Positions 1 through 19,232 of a DNA stretch of 64,000 bases are shown one piece after another (the first letter of the stretch is position 1; each line of letters begins with the position of its first letter). The translations under genes were made by a program, and so were the position numbers. The notes below the pieces were generated by a model. It was not told the origin of the DNA. It saw only the letters and a list, made by a program, of their open reading frames with translations, and searched no databases. This DNA is from Vreelandella aquamarina. Lineage in GTDB: Bacteria; Pseudomonadota; Gammaproteobacteria; Pseudomonadales; Halomonadaceae. The stretch is from positions 248,001-312,000 of the forward strand of contig NZ_JABYQT010000003.1 in the NCBI RefSeq assembly GCF_020075495.1, read 5' to 3'.

Positions 1-1154
1 CCAGCGACAGCGTGACCGGACGGATTACCTTGAACCTGAACGAAGTGCCCTGGGACCAGGCGCTTGCGCTGATTCTGCAGACCCAGGGGCTTGCCAGCCG
101 TGAGCATGACAACGTGATTCTGGTGGCCCCGGCGGGGGAGCTTGCCGGGCTCGAACGTCAAGAAGCCGATACCCTGGGTCAGCCCCAGGCGCTTGCGCCG
201 CTGGTGAACGAACTGATCGAGATCAAATACGCGCGCGCCGAGGAGCTGGCGCCACTGGTGCGCGGTGGAGATGGCTTTGGGCTATTGACCGAGCGCGGAA
301 GAATCAGCGTGGACCCTAGAACCAATGCACTGCTGATTCAGGATACCGCCGAGCAGGTAGCACGTATCAAGCGCACCCTCGAGCGCCTGGACGTGCCGGT
401 GCGACAGGTACAGATCGAGGCGCGCATCGTGATTGCCCGGGATACTGCCTCGCGGGAGCTTGGCGTCAACTGGGGGGCTTCCAGTACGCGTGGCTTTCAG
501 GCAGCGGAGAACGGCAACTTCGGCCCGCGCAATATCAACCCGGCTGGCTTGAACAGGGCGCGCGGCGGGCTGGCCGTCGATCTGGGCTCGTCTTCCGGGG
601 CGAGCACCGGTTTCAGCTTTGGCTATCTGTCAGGCGACATCCTGCTCGACCTGGAGCTTCGGGCGCTGGAAAGTGAAGGCAAGAGCCAGACCATTTCGCA
701 GCCTCGTGTCATCACCGCCAACCAGCGCACGGCAATCATTCGCCAGGGGGAGGAGCGGGCGTTTCAAAGCGTGGACGTACAGGGCAATCCGGACACACAG
801 TTCAAGGAGGCGGAGCTGTCACTTGAAGTAACACCGCAGATTACGCCGGATAACCGTATCATCATGGATCTGATGATCACCAATGACAGCTTTCGGGAGT
901 CCGGGTTCGGCGGTGAGCCGCCTATCGACACCAACCAGATCGAGACCCAGGTGCTGGTGGACAACGGCCAGACGGTGGTGCTCGGCGGCATCTTGACCAC
1001 CGAACAGCTCAGTCAGATGGCCAAAACACCGTTTCTGGGTGATATTCCTTGGCTTGGACAGCTGTTTCGGTATACCGAAGAGAGCAATGAGAAGGTAGAG
1101 TTGTTAGTCTTTATCACTCCACGACTACTTGACGACGGCTTGGCGGTTCGCTGA
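1..1154 (+). CDS. pilQ: Type IV pilus secretin PilQ (3' part)
   Basis: This is the C-terminal part of the outer-membrane secretin through which type IV pili leave the cell. The reading frame is open from the first bases of the window (codons begin at base 3), so the 5' end lies outside; the first GTG at base 12 is not a start. The visible 383 residues begin with a short N0/STN-like fold, then an N1/KH-like segment (the stretch with [15 protein letters not shown]), then the secretin beta domain with [11 protein letters not shown] and the conserved end segment [15 protein letters not shown]. The stop overlaps the aroK start (TGATG), and the pilQ-aroK-aroB order is common in gammaproteobacteria. 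Confidence 0.95.
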   Translation, partial: SDSVTGRITLNLNEVPWDQALALILQTQGLASREHDNVILVAPAGELAGLERQEADTLGQPQALAPLVNELIEIKYARAEELAPLVRGGDGFGLLTERGRISVDPRTNALLIQDTAEQVARIKRTLERLDVPVRQVQIEARIVIARDTASRELGVNWGASSTRGFQAAENGNFGPRNINPAGLNRARGGLAVDLGSSSGASTGFSFGYLSGDILLDLELRALESEGKSQTISQPRVITANQRTAIIRQGEERAFQSVDVQGNPDTQFKEAELSLEVTPQITPDNRIIMDLMITNDSFRESGFGGEPPIDTNQIETQVLVDNGQTVVLGGILTTEQLSQMAKTPFLGDIPWLGQLFRYTEESNEKVELLVFITPRLLDDGLAVR

Positions 1155-1720
1155 TGCAGGATTTACCCAACCTTTTTCTGATCGGCCCCATGGGGGCTGG
1201 TAAAAGCACGATAGGCCGCCTGCTGGCAGGTGAGCTTGCGCGCACGTTTTATGACAGCGACCACGCCATTCAGGACCGCTGCGGTGCGGACATTCCCTGG
1301 ATATTCGATGTAGAGGGCGAGGGCGGCTTTCGTCAGCGCGAAATCCAGATGATCGACGAGCTAACCCGTCTTTCAAGCGTCGTGGTGGCTACCGGCGGCG
1401 GGGCAGTGCTGCGTGAAGAGAACCGCCGGGCGCTGCGCGAGCGCGGCACGGTCATCTATCTGATGACCACCGTGGACCAGCAGCTCAAGCGCACGGCGAA
1501 GGATCGCAACCGGCCGCTTCTGCAGTGCGCCAACCGCGAGCAGGTGCTGAACGACATGTTTGCCGCCCGCGACCCGCTCTACCGCGCCACGTCCGATATT
1601 ACCGTACGCACCGACCGCCGCAGTCCGCGCGCCGTGGTCAACGAAATCCTGCGTCGGGTACACCGGCTGATCGACCCGCTGGAAAGCGTCGATGCGCCCA
1701 ACTCAAAGGTATCTCCATGA
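1154..1720 (+). CDS. aroK: Shikimate kinase
   Basis: It phosphorylates shikimate at O3 with ATP, the fifth step of chorismate synthesis. The 188-residue protein is near the usual 170-190. The Walker A motif GPMGAGKST is at residues 11-19, followed by DSD (34-36) with the shikimate-contacting aspartate, a TGGGAV segment and the lid motif RNRPLL. The ATG overlaps the pilQ stop and the TGA overlaps the aroB start, so the three genes are very probably translationally coupled in one operon. Confidence 0.96.
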   Translation: MQDLPNLFLIGPMGAGKSTIGRLLAGELARTFYDSDHAIQDRCGADIPWIFDVEGEGGFRQREIQMIDELTRLSSVVVATGGGAVLREENRRALRERGTVIYLMTTVDQQLKRTAKDRNRPLLQCANREQVLNDMFAARDPLYRATSDITVRTDRRSPRAVVNEILRRVHRLIDPLESVDAPNSKVSP

Positions 1721-2823
1721 CTCGACCCGCCACGGCCCAGCGTACGCTCGATGTAGCGCTGGGCGACCGTAGTTATCCGATCCATATTGGCACCGGCCTC
1801 TTGAGCGACCCGCAGGCGCTCGTGCCCTATCTGGCGGGCAAGCAGGTCATGGTCGTCACCAACGAAACCATCGCCCCGCTTTATCTGGAGGCGCTGTGCG
1901 CTACCTTGCCTGATGAGTTCGACGTACGCACCGTGGTGCTGCCGGACGGCGAGCAGTACAAGAGTATCGAGCAGGTCGGGCGCATCTGGGATGCCCTGCT
2001 GGAAGCGGGCTTCAACCGGCGCTGTACGCTGGTCGCGTTGGGTGGTGGTGTCATCGGCGATATGGTTGGCTATGCCGCCGCCTCCTATCAGCGTGGCGTG
2101 GCCTTTATTCAAGTGCCTACGACGCTGCTTTCCCAGGTCGACTCCTCCGTCGGCGGCAAGACGGGTGTGAATCACCCGCTGGGCAAGAACATGATCGGCG
2201 CGTTCTGGCAGCCCCGGGCGGTGGTGATCGATATCGCAACGCTTGCCACGCTGCCGGACCGCGAGCTGTCGGCAGGCCTTGCCGAGGTGATCAAGTATGG
2301 GCTGATACGCGACGAGACGTTTTTGAGTTGGCTTGAAGAGAACATGGCGGCACTGCGGCAGATAAGCCCTGAGGCCGTGATCGACGCCATCGCGCGTAGT
2401 TGCCAGATCAAGGCGGATATTGTCGCCGACGATGAAACCGAGCAGGGGGTGCGCGCGCTTTTGAACCTGGGGCATACCTTTGGCCACGCCATCGAGGCGC
2501 ACCAGGGGTACGGCAACTGGCTGCATGGTGAAGCAGTGGGCGCCGGGATGGCCATGGCGGCAACGCTCTCCGAGCGACTGGGCTTTATCAGTACCGCCGA
2601 TCTGAACCGCGCCCGCGCGGTGATCGAAAGTGCCGGGCTTCCGCTGGCGGCTCCGGCAGGCATGAACAGCGATGACTTTCTTTCGCGCATGCGCCTGGAC
2701 AAGAAGAACCTGGATGCTCGGCTGCGCCTGATACTGCTTGGCGCGATTGGCGATGCCTGCATCGATGACACGACACCCGACACCTTGCTGCGTGAGCTTA
2801 TCGATAGCTACCCGCGCACGTAA
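1717..2823 (+). CDS. aroB: 3-dehydroquinate synthase
   Basis: It converts DAHP to 3-dehydroquinate, the second step of the shikimate pathway, using NAD+ and a divalent metal. The start chosen is the ATG that overlaps the aroK stop (ATGA), giving 368 residues, typical for the family; the frame stays open further upstream, but that part lies inside aroK. Visible signatures are the glycine-rich ALGGGVIGD, the substrate/NAD segment [19 protein letters not shown] and the metal-binding [11 protein letters not shown]. It is the last gene of the pilQ-aroK-aroB run and is followed by a clear terminator. In Pseudomonas a SPOR-domain gene usually comes next; none is seen here. Confidence 0.97.
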   Translation: MTRPATAQRTLDVALGDRSYPIHIGTGLLSDPQALVPYLAGKQVMVVTNETIAPLYLEALCATLPDEFDVRTVVLPDGEQYKSIEQVGRIWDALLEAGFNRRCTLVALGGGVIGDMVGYAAASYQRGVAFIQVPTTLLSQVDSSVGGKTGVNHPLGKNMIGAFWQPRAVVIDIATLATLPDRELSAGLAEVIKYGLIRDETFLSWLEENMAALRQISPEAVIDAIARSCQIKADIVADDETEQGVRALLNLGHTFGHAIEAHQGYGNWLHGEAVGAGMAMAATLSERLGFISTADLNRARAVIESAGLPLAAPAGMNSDDFLSRMRLDKKNLDARLRLILLGAIGDACIDDTTPDTLLRELIDSYPRT

Positions 2824-3275
2824 CCCGCTTGCAAGATCAGCCTGCTTGCATGAAACCCGCCTTCCGGCGGGTTTTTTCGTTTTTAGAACAGTGTTAGATA
2901 ATTGATCATGATGTAATCAGCATGACTTATGCGCTATCGGCATGGGGATTTCAGGCATCATTAGACTAAAGTTTAATTCTCTTGTGTTTTCGTTGAAATA
3001 GCGTTTTATCACTATGCAAGTGCTTGAACTGTATGTCTTTTTTATCAGGCCGGGTGATGCAAATGCTGGATTTGAAAAGGGTTTCTGGCAGTGTGGTGGG
3101 CCAGGTGATTGCGCGACAGGTGGGCGAATCGCTATGCTGAGCAACCATTTTACTACGGCAGCGGGCCGGGCTAGCGCCCTATTCCTGACAGGCTAAAAAG
3201 GCCATAAAAAAAGAAAAACCTGTTATTAAACCATAAGAACGCTGTCAATAAAACACCTTGACTAGAGGCACGCCC
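2824..3275 (+). other. aroB-gltB intergenic region
   Basis: After the aroB terminator there are about 400 bases, AT-rich at both ends (2880-3010 and 3185-3255). Short open frames on both strands (for example 3014-3196 plus and 2917-3144 minus) lack a good ribosome site and look like nothing known. The region most likely carries the gltBD promoter, but no confident -35/-10 pair was picked. No relic of the SPOR/DamX-like gene found here in Pseudomonas was recognised. Confidence 0.5.
2853..2877 (+). terminator. Rho-independent terminator after aroB
   Basis: A 9-bp stem AAACCCGCC / GGCGGGTTT with a TTCC loop runs straight into six T residues, 30 bases after the aroB stop. Confidence 0.9.
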
Positions 3276-7718
<4,443 letters not shown>

Positions 7719-7728
7719 CCGCCCGTGA

Positions 7729-9171
<1,443 letters not shown>

Positions 9172-9189
9172 TTCGTTCAGCGCCCAGGT

Positions 9190-9220
9190 CTGCCCCGGCA
9201 ACGGCCTGATGCCGGGGCAG
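9190..9220 (+). terminator. Hairpin after gltD (weak terminator)
   Basis: An 11-bp perfect stem (CTGCCCCGGCA with its complement) and a nine-base loop lie shortly after the gltD stop. It lacks a T tract, so it may stabilise the 3' end rather than terminate transcription. Confidence 0.5.
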
Positions 9221-9264
9221 CCGCTTGCTCAGTGTACGTCGAGACAACGGCGTGGCAGTTCAAA

Positions 9265-9293
9265 TTGAGCCGCAAGGCGTAGTCTGCTATTCT
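9265..9293 (+). promoter_or_regulatory. Candidate sigma-70 promoter of pyrG
   Basis: TTGAGC (9265-9270) and TATTCT (9288-9293) are separated by 17 bases, and the -10 is preceded by TGC, an extended -10. It lies 62 bases before the pyrG ATG. The call rests on sequence match only. Confidence 0.5.
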
Positions 9294-9333
9294 GTCGTCC
9301 CATCCTGGTGTGGCTTTCTGCTACGCCTTTTGA

Positions 9334-13269
<3,936 letters not shown>

Positions 13270-13287
13270 CGCGTCTTTATTGATCCC

Positions 13288-13332
13288 TTTGTAAGAGATA
13301 TCTCAAAAATTTGTAAGACATTTCTTACAAAT
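13288..13332. repeat. TTTGTAAGA repeats and dyads after eno
   Basis: TTTGTAAGA occurs at 13288 and again at 13310. The second copy forms a perfect 10-bp inverted repeat with a four-base loop, ATTTGTAAGA (13309-13318) / TCTTACAAAT (13323-13332). Between them lies the 10-bp palindrome GAGATATCTC (13295-13304). It could be an RNA structure in the eno 3' UTR or a protein-binding site. Confidence 0.7.
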
Positions 13333-13421
13333 ACCGACGAAAATCGCTCGGTTTGGGGTAAGAAATAACGAAATTTTAGATTAGTTAAACTTTAAGTTTT
13401 TGATTTTTATTTCGTTTTTCT

Positions 13422-13452
13422 AAAAAAAGCGAGCCCCCGGGCTCGCTTTTTT
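13422..13452. terminator. Bidirectional rho-independent terminator after eno
   Basis: An 8-bp stem GCGAGCCC / GGGCTCGC is flanked by seven A residues on the left and six T residues on the right, so it can terminate in both directions. Confidence 0.9.
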
Positions 13453-13647
13453 GCATTTTGCACGCCTTGAGAAGATGCCGGTATCTGCCACAATGCACAC
13501 AGGACAGGGGAGGCAGGGATGCTTTAGACAGGATGCAATGCAACGGGGTGTAGGCAGGTGCGCCGGGTGCCACATTGACGTGAGCCTTGGTAGGGAAGTT
13601 GCCTGAGGAGTTTGACACAGGGAGTGGTCAGAGGAAGTGCTTGGAGC

Positions 13648-13673
13648 GGGCGGCCTACGGGCCGCCTTTTTTT
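13648..13673 (+). terminator. Rho-independent terminator upstream of tcyP
   Basis: A 7-bp stem GGCGGCC / GGCCGCC with a TACG loop is followed by seven T residues. It lies about 380 bases beyond eno, so it may end a short transcript that starts between the two terminators, or act as a second stop for eno. Confidence 0.85.
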
Positions 13674-13691
13674 ATGCCTGAAAAGCAGAGG

Positions 13692-13718
13692 CTTATAAAA
13701 ATATTATTAGGTTATAAG
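13692..13718. promoter_or_regulatory. Inverted repeat upstream of tcyP (candidate operator)
   Basis: Perfect 7-bp arms CTTATAA and TTATAAG are separated by 13 bases in an AT-rich stretch about 135 bases before the tcyP start. A regulator of sulfur metabolism such as CysB is a reasonable guess, but nothing in the sequence identifies it. Confidence 0.35.
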
Positions 13719-13851
13719 TAAAATACATTTTTATTCCTCGCTGCTATTACTTACCATGGCGCGCAAGCGTTAGCAGGCTAGGTTTACGCCAGGCTGACGA
13801 CAGCGGTACATCTTTGATGTGCCGTTTTTTTAGTTAAGGGAGACAGTAAAT

Positions 13852-15243
13852 ATGCTTGGGTTGGTTACGATCAATGTGTTGATCTTTGCGCTGGCCATCG
13901 CGCTGCTGGCGCGCTGGCAGCGAAGCGGCGCAAGCCTTTCGAAGGTAGTGCTGGTGGGGCTTGTGGCCGGTGTTGGCCTGGGCGCGCTGCTGCAGTGGCT
14001 GTTTGCGGATTCAGCGGTGCTCGAAGGCACCATCGATTGGGTCAATCTGGTCGGCGGTGGCTATGTTCAACTGCTGAAGATGATCATCATGCCGCTGGTA
14101 CTGGTGACCATTCTCTCGGCAGTAACCCGGCTGCACGATGCCAGTGCGCTGGGCAAGATCAGTCTGGGCGTGCTGGCCATGCTGATGCTCACCACCGCGA
14201 TTTCCGCCGTCATCGGTATCAGCATGACGCAACTGTTCGGCCTTTCCGCCGAAGGGCTGGTACAGGGCGCTCGCGAGCTCGAGCGTGGGCAGGCCATCGT
14301 CGAGCGCAGCGCACAGGTCGCGGATCTGACCGTGCCGCAGCTGCTGCTTTCGTTCATTCCCTCCAATCCGTTCCAGGATCTGGCCGGCGCACGCGCCACA
14401 TCCATCATCAGCGTCGTGATCTTTGCCACCTTTCTGGGCATGGCGGCGCTGGGGATCAAGCGGGAAAACCCTGCTCTCGGTGACAAGCTGATCGAGGGCA
14501 TCGATCTGGTGCAGAAGTGGATCATGCGTCTGGTTCGCATGGTCATTCGCCTGACGCCTTACGGTGTCATGGCGCTGATGACCAAGGTGGTCTCGACCTC
14601 CGATCTAGGCGACATTCTCGGCCTGCTCGGCTTCGTGGTGGCTTCTTACGTAGGCCTGACGCTGATTCTGATCATGCATGCGCTGTTCCTGCTGGGCGCC
14701 GGGGTCAACCCGCGGCGCTACTTCCAGAAGGTGTGGCCGGTGCTTACCTTTGCCTTTACCTCGCGTTCGAGCGCTGCCACGATTCCCTTGAATATCGAAG
14801 CGCAGGTAAGCCGCATCGGCGTGCCCCCCGCCATTGCCAACTTTGCCGCCTCCTTTGGCGCCACCATCGGGCAGAACGGCTGTGCCGGCCTGTATCCGGC
14901 AATGCTGGCCATGATGATTGCCCCGACCGTGGGGATCGACCCGCTGTCGTTCGAGTTTCTGGCGACGCTGGTGCTGGTAGTGACGCTTGCCTCCTTCGGC
15001 ATCGCCGGTGTCGGCGGCGGGGCGACCTTTGCCGCCATCATCGTGCTCTCGACGCTCGATCTGCCAATTGCACTCGCCGGGCTTTTGATCTCCATCGAGC
15101 CGCTGATCGACATGGGGCGCACGGCGATCAACGTCAATGGCTCGATGACCGCGGGCACAGTGACCAGTCGACTGCTTGGCCAGCACGACAGTGCGGTCTT
15201 CGACTCCAGCGACGACGAGCTGGGCGAGGTAAAAACCGCCTAG
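13852..15243 (+). CDS. tcyP: L-cystine:cation symporter, TcyP/YdjN type
   Basis: It is predicted to import L-cystine across the inner membrane with a cation. The 463 residues fit the dicarboxylate/amino acid:cation symporter family, with many hydrophobic helices and re-entrant-loop motifs ([49 protein letters not shown]). The S-rich motif [13 protein letters not shown] and the acidic tail with SSDDELGE closely resemble E. coli TcyP (YdjN) rather than GltP or DctA. GGGAGA precedes the ATG. It stands alone between a terminator and a strong hairpin. Confidence 0.88.
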   Translation: MLGLVTINVLIFALAIALLARWQRSGASLSKVVLVGLVAGVGLGALLQWLFADSAVLEGTIDWVNLVGGGYVQLLKMIIMPLVLVTILSAVTRLHDASALGKISLGVLAMLMLTTAISAVIGISMTQLFGLSAEGLVQGARELERGQAIVERSAQVADLTVPQLLLSFIPSNPFQDLAGARATSIISVVIFATFLGMAALGIKRENPALGDKLIEGIDLVQKWIMRLVRMVIRLTPYGVMALMTKVVSTSDLGDILGLLGFVVASYVGLTLILIMHALFLLGAGVNPRRYFQKVWPVLTFAFTSRSSAATIPLNIEAQVSRIGVPPAIANFAASFGATIGQNGCAGLYPAMLAMMIAPTVGIDPLSFEFLATLVLVVTLASFGIAGVGGGATFAAIIVLSTLDLPIALAGLLISIEPLIDMGRTAINVNGSMTAGTVTSRLLGQHDSAVFDSSDDELGEVKTA

Positions 15244-15264
15244 GCCAGCGGCACCTCATGCAAG

Positions 15265-15296
15265 GCACAAGCGCCCCCGGTTGGGGGCGCTTGTGC
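15265..15296 (+). terminator. Long hairpin after tcyP
   Basis: A perfect 14-bp stem (GCACAAGCGCCCCC and its complement) with a GGTT loop lies 21 bases after the tcyP stop. It lacks a T run; the strong stem may still end or protect the transcript. Confidence 0.6.
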
Positions 15297-15324
15297 GTTC
15301 AGGGACCGGCGTTGGGCAAGACAG

Positions 15325-15348
15325 AAAAAAACCAGCGCGGACGCTGGT
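15325..15348 (-). terminator. Rho-independent terminator of fdxA
   Basis: Read on the minus strand, ACCAGCG-TCCG-CGCTGGT is followed by a run of T residues. It lies 25 bases after the fdxA stop. Confidence 0.88.
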
Positions 15349-15373
15349 TCTTGGGAGTGTGGTTGCGCCGTTT

Positions 15374-15697
15374 TCAGCGCTCCAGCTTCTCGAGCTTGCC
15401 GCTCTTGCCATCCCACTCTTCGGCGTCCGGCAGGGCGTCCTTCTTTTCGGAAATGTTGGGCCACACTTCTGAAAGCTCGGCGTTGATCTCGATGAACGGC
15501 TCCTGACCATCTGGCAGCTCGTCTTCCGAGAATATCGCCTCTGCCGGGCATTCAGGCTCGCACAGGGCGCAGTCGATGCACTCGTCCGGGTGGATCACCA
15601 GGAAGTTGGGGCCTTCGTAAAAGCAGTCGACCGGGCAAACCTCTACACAGTCTGTGTATTTGCATTGGATGCAGTTTTCGGTAACGACAAACGTCAT
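15374..15697 (-). CDS. fdxA: 7Fe ferredoxin (FdxA type)
   Basis: A small soluble electron carrier with one [3Fe-4S] and one [4Fe-4S] cluster. The start MTFVVTENC is chosen because AGAGGGA lies just upstream and the family begins here; the frame is open for 16 more codons. The 107 residues contain [17 protein letters not shown] and [12 protein letters not shown], the paired cluster-binding motifs of Azotobacter-type FdxA. It lies downstream of mutS on the same strand, a neighbour relation also seen in Pseudomonas, but a terminator separates them. Confidence 0.96.
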   Translation of the reverse strand: MTFVVTENCIQCKYTDCVEVCPVDCFYEGPNFLVIHPDECIDCALCEPECPAEAIFSEDELPDGQEPFIEINAELSEVWPNISEKKDALPDAEEWDGKSGKLEKLER

Positions 15698-15782
15698 CGC
15701 GCTATCCCTCTTGCGGGACCGGGGGTGCGTCCCGGTCATGGTCAATCGTGAATGGTTATAAAACAGCCGTTTTTTATAAGCT

Positions 15783-15817
15783 AAAAAGTATGGGCGGTAT
15801 TCTAGTAGCGCCCATAC
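15783..15817 (-). terminator. Rho-independent terminator of mutS
   Basis: On the minus strand a 9-bp stem GTATGGGCG / CGCCCATAC is followed by TTTTT. It lies 60 bases after the mutS stop and before fdxA. Confidence 0.85.
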
Positions 15818-15877
15818 CTCACGGCAAGCTCTTGCCCCGTTTCTGGCCCAATTACCGCAGATCGCTGCCGGATGCTG

Positions 15878-18463
15878 CTACAGCAGATCGCGCCACTGGT
15901 AGATCAGTGCCAGCGCCTCGCGGGGCGACAGGTCATCCACATCGGCGCGTTCGAGCGCTTCGAGCACCGGGTGCGGGGCGCTGGCAAACAGATCATTCTG
16001 CTGAGGCGCCGTGGGGGAGGGCGCGCGCTCATGGTCAGCAGGGCGCGCCTGGTGGGTGTCCACGTCGCGCTGTTCGAGCGCCATCAGTTTTTCCCGTGCG
16101 CGCTTGATCACATGGCCAGGCACCCCGGCCAGCTGGGCGACCTGCAAGCCGTAGCTCTGGCTTGCCGGGCCAGCCTCGATGCGGTGCATGAACACGATGG
16201 TGTCGCCATGCTCGGTGGCGGTCAAATGAATATTGGCCACGCCCTCGGCCTGCTCCGGCAGAGCCGTCATTTCAAAGTAGTGGGTGGCAAACAGGGTCAG
16301 CGCACGGGCCTTGGCCAGATGCTCAGCGCTGGCCCAGGCAAGAGAGAGTCCGTCGAAGGTGCTGGTGCCCCGGCCGATCTCGTCCATCAGCACCAGGCTG
16401 TGCTCGGTGGCATTGTGCAGGATGTTGGCGGTTTCGGTCATCTCGACCATGAAGGTCGAACGTCCTCCCGCCAGGTCATCCGACGAGCCAATCCGGGTGA
16501 ATATGCGATCAATGGGGCCGATCTCGGCGGCCTCGGCAGGCACGAAGCTGCCGCTGTGGGCCAGCAGGGCGATCAGGGCCGTCTGGCGCATGTAGGTCGA
16601 TTTACCGCCCATGTTGGGACCGGTAATCACCAGCATGTGCTGTTGCGGTGTAAGCATCACATCGTTGGGCACGAACGGCTTGTCGCTGACCTGCTCGACC
16701 ACCGGGTGGCGCCCGGCAGTGATGGTGATGCCGGTGGCGTCACTCAGCCTGGGGCGTACCCAGTTGAGTGCTTCGGCGCGTTCGGCAAAGGCGCACAGCA
16801 CGTCAAGCTCGGCAAGCGCGCGCGAGGTGCTCTGAAGCTCGCCAAGCAGCCCGTTGAGCTCGCTGAGCAGGCGGTCGTACAGCCATTTTTCCCGGGTGAG
16901 GGCACGAGACTTGGCGGACAGCGCCTTGTCCTCGAACTCCTTGAGCTCGGGAATGATGAACCGCTCGGCGTTTTTCAGCGTCTGGCGGCGGATATAGTCT
17001 GCCGGTGCCTGCTGCGCCTGAGCGCGTGGCAGCTCGATAAAGTAGCCATGTACGCGATTGTAGCCGACCTTCAGGTTGGCAAGGCCGGTGCGTTCGCGTT
17101 CGCGAAGCTCCAGCTGTACCAGGTAGCTGCCGGCATTTTCGGCCATGCCGCGGTGCTCGTCGAGCTCTGCATCGAAACCATCGGCAATCACGCCGCCGTC
17201 GCGAATCACCACGGGCGGGTTCTCGACCAGCGCGCGGCTGAGCGTGTCGGCAAGCTCGGGGTAAGGGCGGATATGCGGACGCAGGTTGTCCAGTGCGCTG
17301 CCGTGCTCGATGCCGCCCAGCAACTGCTCGAGTTCAGGCAGCGTGTTCAAGGCATCGCGCAGACGCGCCAGATCCCGTGGGCGGGCGCTGTAGAGGGCGA
17401 CCCGGGCAAGAATACGCTCGACATCACCCACATCGCTGAGCGTTTCACGCAGTGCCAGGTACGCCATATCCAGACCGAGCAGGGCGACCCCGGCCTGGCG
17501 GCCTTGAACGATGTCGCGCTGGCGCAGGGGCCGGTTCAGCCAGCGTTTGAGAAGGCGCGAGCCCATGGCGGTGGTACAGGTATCCAGTACGCTGGCAAGG
17601 GTATTATCCGTGCTGCCGCCCAGGTTGATGTCTATTTCCAGGTTGCGACGGCTGGCACCATCGATGACCACTGCGTCATCGCGGTTCTCGACACTGAGGG
17701 CGGTAACGTGAGGCAGGCGCGAGCGCTGAGTGTCCCGGGCATAGTCGATCAGCACACCGGCAGCCACCAGCGCCGTGGAAAGATGGGCGCAGCCAAACCC
17801 GCGCAGATCCTTGACCTCGAACTGGTCACACAGGCTGCGGTTGGCGCTTTCCAGGTCGAACAGCCATTCGCCCTGGCGGCGCAGGCTGCGTTTTTGTGCC
17901 CACGTATCCGGAAGTGAAAGGCTTTCCGGCACCAGCAGTTCGGCGGGTGAAAGGCGGGTCAGCTCGGCCAGCATTTCGGCTTCGCTCTCGACTTCCAGTA
18001 CGCTGAAACGTCCGCTGGAGAGCTCGAGCCAGGCGAGCCCCCAGCGATCGTTGCCCGGCGCCAGGGATACCAGCACGTTGTCGCGTCGTGCGTCCAGCAG
18101 CGCTTCGTCGTGCAGGGTGCCGGGCGTGACGATACGTACGACCTGACGCTCCACCGGGCCCTTGCTGGTGGCCGGGTCGCCAATCTGCTCACAGATGGCG
18201 ACCGATTCGCCACTCGCCACCAGGCGGGCCAGGTAGCCTTCGGCGCTATGGTAAGGTACCCCCGCCATGGGAATGGGCTTGCCGCCGGACTGGCCGCGCT
18301 GGGTCAGGGTGATATCCAAAAGCGCCGCGGCGCGCTTGGCATCATCGAAAAACAGCTCGTAAAAGTCGCCCATCCGATAAAACAGAAGGACTTCGGGATG
18401 TTCGCGCTTGATCTTGAGATACTGGGTGATCATCGGCGTGTTGGCGGGAATGGCCTGTGACAT
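15878..18463 (-). CDS. mutS: DNA mismatch repair ATPase MutS
   Basis: It recognises mismatches and small loops and recruits MutL. The start [10 protein letters not shown] at 18463 is preferred (AGGA upstream; family-like N-terminus), giving 861 residues; the frame extends 28 codons further into the leader without support. The mismatch-reading motif [11 protein letters not shown] is near residue 40, the Walker A motif GPNMGGKST is at 615-623, and [13 protein letters not shown] is the Walker B/signature region. The leader contains a hairpin and a 13-bp tandem repeat. Confidence 0.97.
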   Translation of the reverse strand: MSQAIPANTPMITQYLKIKREHPEVLLFYRMGDFYELFFDDAKRAAALLDITLTQRGQSGGKPIPMAGVPYHSAEGYLARLVASGESVAICEQIGDPATSKGPVERQVVRIVTPGTLHDEALLDARRDNVLVSLAPGNDRWGLAWLELSSGRFSVLEVESEAEMLAELTRLSPAELLVPESLSLPDTWAQKRSLRRQGEWLFDLESANRSLCDQFEVKDLRGFGCAHLSTALVAAGVLIDYARDTQRSRLPHVTALSVENRDDAVVIDGASRRNLEIDINLGGSTDNTLASVLDTCTTAMGSRLLKRWLNRPLRQRDIVQGRQAGVALLGLDMAYLALRETLSDVGDVERILARVALYSARPRDLARLRDALNTLPELEQLLGGIEHGSALDNLRPHIRPYPELADTLSRALVENPPVVIRDGGVIADGFDAELDEHRGMAENAGSYLVQLELRERERTGLANLKVGYNRVHGYFIELPRAQAQQAPADYIRRQTLKNAERFIIPELKEFEDKALSAKSRALTREKWLYDRLLSELNGLLGELQSTSRALAELDVLCAFAERAEALNWVRPRLSDATGITITAGRHPVVEQVSDKPFVPNDVMLTPQQHMLVITGPNMGGKSTYMRQTALIALLAHSGSFVPAEAAEIGPIDRIFTRIGSSDDLAGGRSTFMVEMTETANILHNATEHSLVLMDEIGRGTSTFDGLSLAWASAEHLAKARALTLFATHYFEMTALPEQAEGVANIHLTATEHGDTIVFMHRIEAGPASQSYGLQVAQLAGVPGHVIKRAREKLMALEQRDVDTHQARPADHERAPSPTAPQQNDLFASAPHPVLEALERADVDDLSPREALALIYQWRDLL

Positions 18464-18484
18464 GGGCGTCCTGATTGAGCGTCG

Positions 18485-18556
18485 CGCAAGCCCTTTCGGC
18501 TTGCGGCATGTTCCTGGGCAAATGCGTTGCGCAATTTCGCTGAGCAATTTCGTTGA
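18485..18556 (-). repeat. Hairpin and 13-bp tandem repeat in the mutS leader
   Basis: CGCAAGCC (18485-18492) pairs with GGCTTGCG (18498-18505). Further upstream of mutS, GCAATTTCGCTGA (18531-18543) is followed directly by GCAATTTCGTTGA (18544-18556), differing at one base. No function is apparent. Confidence 0.7.
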
Positions 18557-18610
18557 GAAAGCTGAACGCAGTATTCTACGCTGACTGATATCTTACATGA
18601 AGGAGTGGCC

Positions 18611-19120
18611 ATGACGCCCAGCGTTTCCAGTCTCAAGAATCTCGATCTTTCCCTGTTGGCGCAGCGGCTTGGAAAGCTTTGTCGCAAGCGTGGCCTGGAA
18701 ATCACTACCGCCGAGTCGTGTACCGGTGGTGGTATCGCCAGCGCCATCACGTCGACGCCAGGCAGCTCGGCATACTTCACCACCGGCTACGTCACTTACG
18801 CCAACGCGGCAAAAACGCGGCTGGTCGGTGTGCCAGAGGCTACACTACAAGCGCATGGCGCGGTCAGTGAAGCCGTGGTCAAGGCCATGGTGGCCGGCGC
18901 CTGCCAGGACAGCGGCGCCCAGCTGGGCGTGGCCGCCAGTGGCGTGGCCGGCCCTGATGGTGGCACGCAGGAGAAGCCGGTGGGCACGGTATGGCTTGCC
19001 TGGGGCGATGCCAGCGTTCAGGAGGCCGAGTGTTTCCATTTCCCCGGTGATCGCCAGGCCGTGCGTGAACAGGCCGTGCGCGAGGCGCTGGCGGGGCTCG
19101 TGGCACGCCTGGATAGCTAG
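18611..19120 (+). CDS. pncC: Nicotinamide-nucleotide amidase (CinA C-terminal domain)
   Basis: It deamidates NMN to nicotinate mononucleotide in pyridine nucleotide recycling. The 169 residues form a single CinA-C domain with TAESCTGGGIASAIT near the N-terminus and ASGVAGPDGGTQEKPVGTVW in the middle. The ATG at 18611 lies five bases after AGGAG; a GTG six bases earlier overlaps that ribosome site and is unlikely. It sits just before recA, as cinA/pncC genes often do. Confidence 0.93.
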   Translation: MTPSVSSLKNLDLSLLAQRLGKLCRKRGLEITTAESCTGGGIASAITSTPGSSAYFTTGYVTYANAAKTRLVGVPEATLQAHGAVSEAVVKAMVAGACQDSGAQLGVAASGVAGPDGGTQEKPVGTVWLAWGDASVQEAECFHFPGDRQAVREQAVREALAGLVARLDS

Positions 19121-19167
19121 GTGGAGGCGCGAGCCGCGAAATAATCGTCAAAAACCGCGTTGAGGAT

Positions 19168-19214
19168 TTGTTTAGCGACGAATTTTTGGCATAATACTGG
19201 TTAATTATACAGTC
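19168..19214 (+). promoter_or_regulatory. recA promoter with LexA (SOS) box
   Basis: TTGTTT (19168-19173) and CATAAT (19190-19195) are 16 bases apart. Overlapping the end of the -10 is TACTGGTTAATTATACAGTC (19195-19214), a CTG-N10-CAG site matching 15 of 20 positions of the Escherichia LexA consensus. The box lies 18 bases before the recA ATG, where LexA would block transcription until DNA damage. Confidence 0.88.
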
Positions 19215-19232
19215 TGTTATGAGGGTGTTTGC

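Larger units (their letters stand above)
13270..13851 (+). other. eno-tcyP intergenic region
   Basis: No convincing gene is present: the longest frame (13385-13618 minus) runs through a terminator and has no recognisable product. The region contains a dyad cluster just after eno (13288-13332), two terminators (13422-13452 and 13648-13673) and, before tcyP, an AT-rich stretch with an inverted repeat CTTATAA-N13-TTATAAG (13692-13718). Confidence 0.6.

Noticed and set aside
13385..13618. A 77-codon minus-strand frame after eno
   Set aside because: It crosses a bidirectional terminator and shows no similarity to FtsB or any known protein.
15872..17917. A 681-codon plus-strand frame over mutS
   Set aside because: It lies antisense to an intact, well-identified mutS gene and has no ribosome site or family match.
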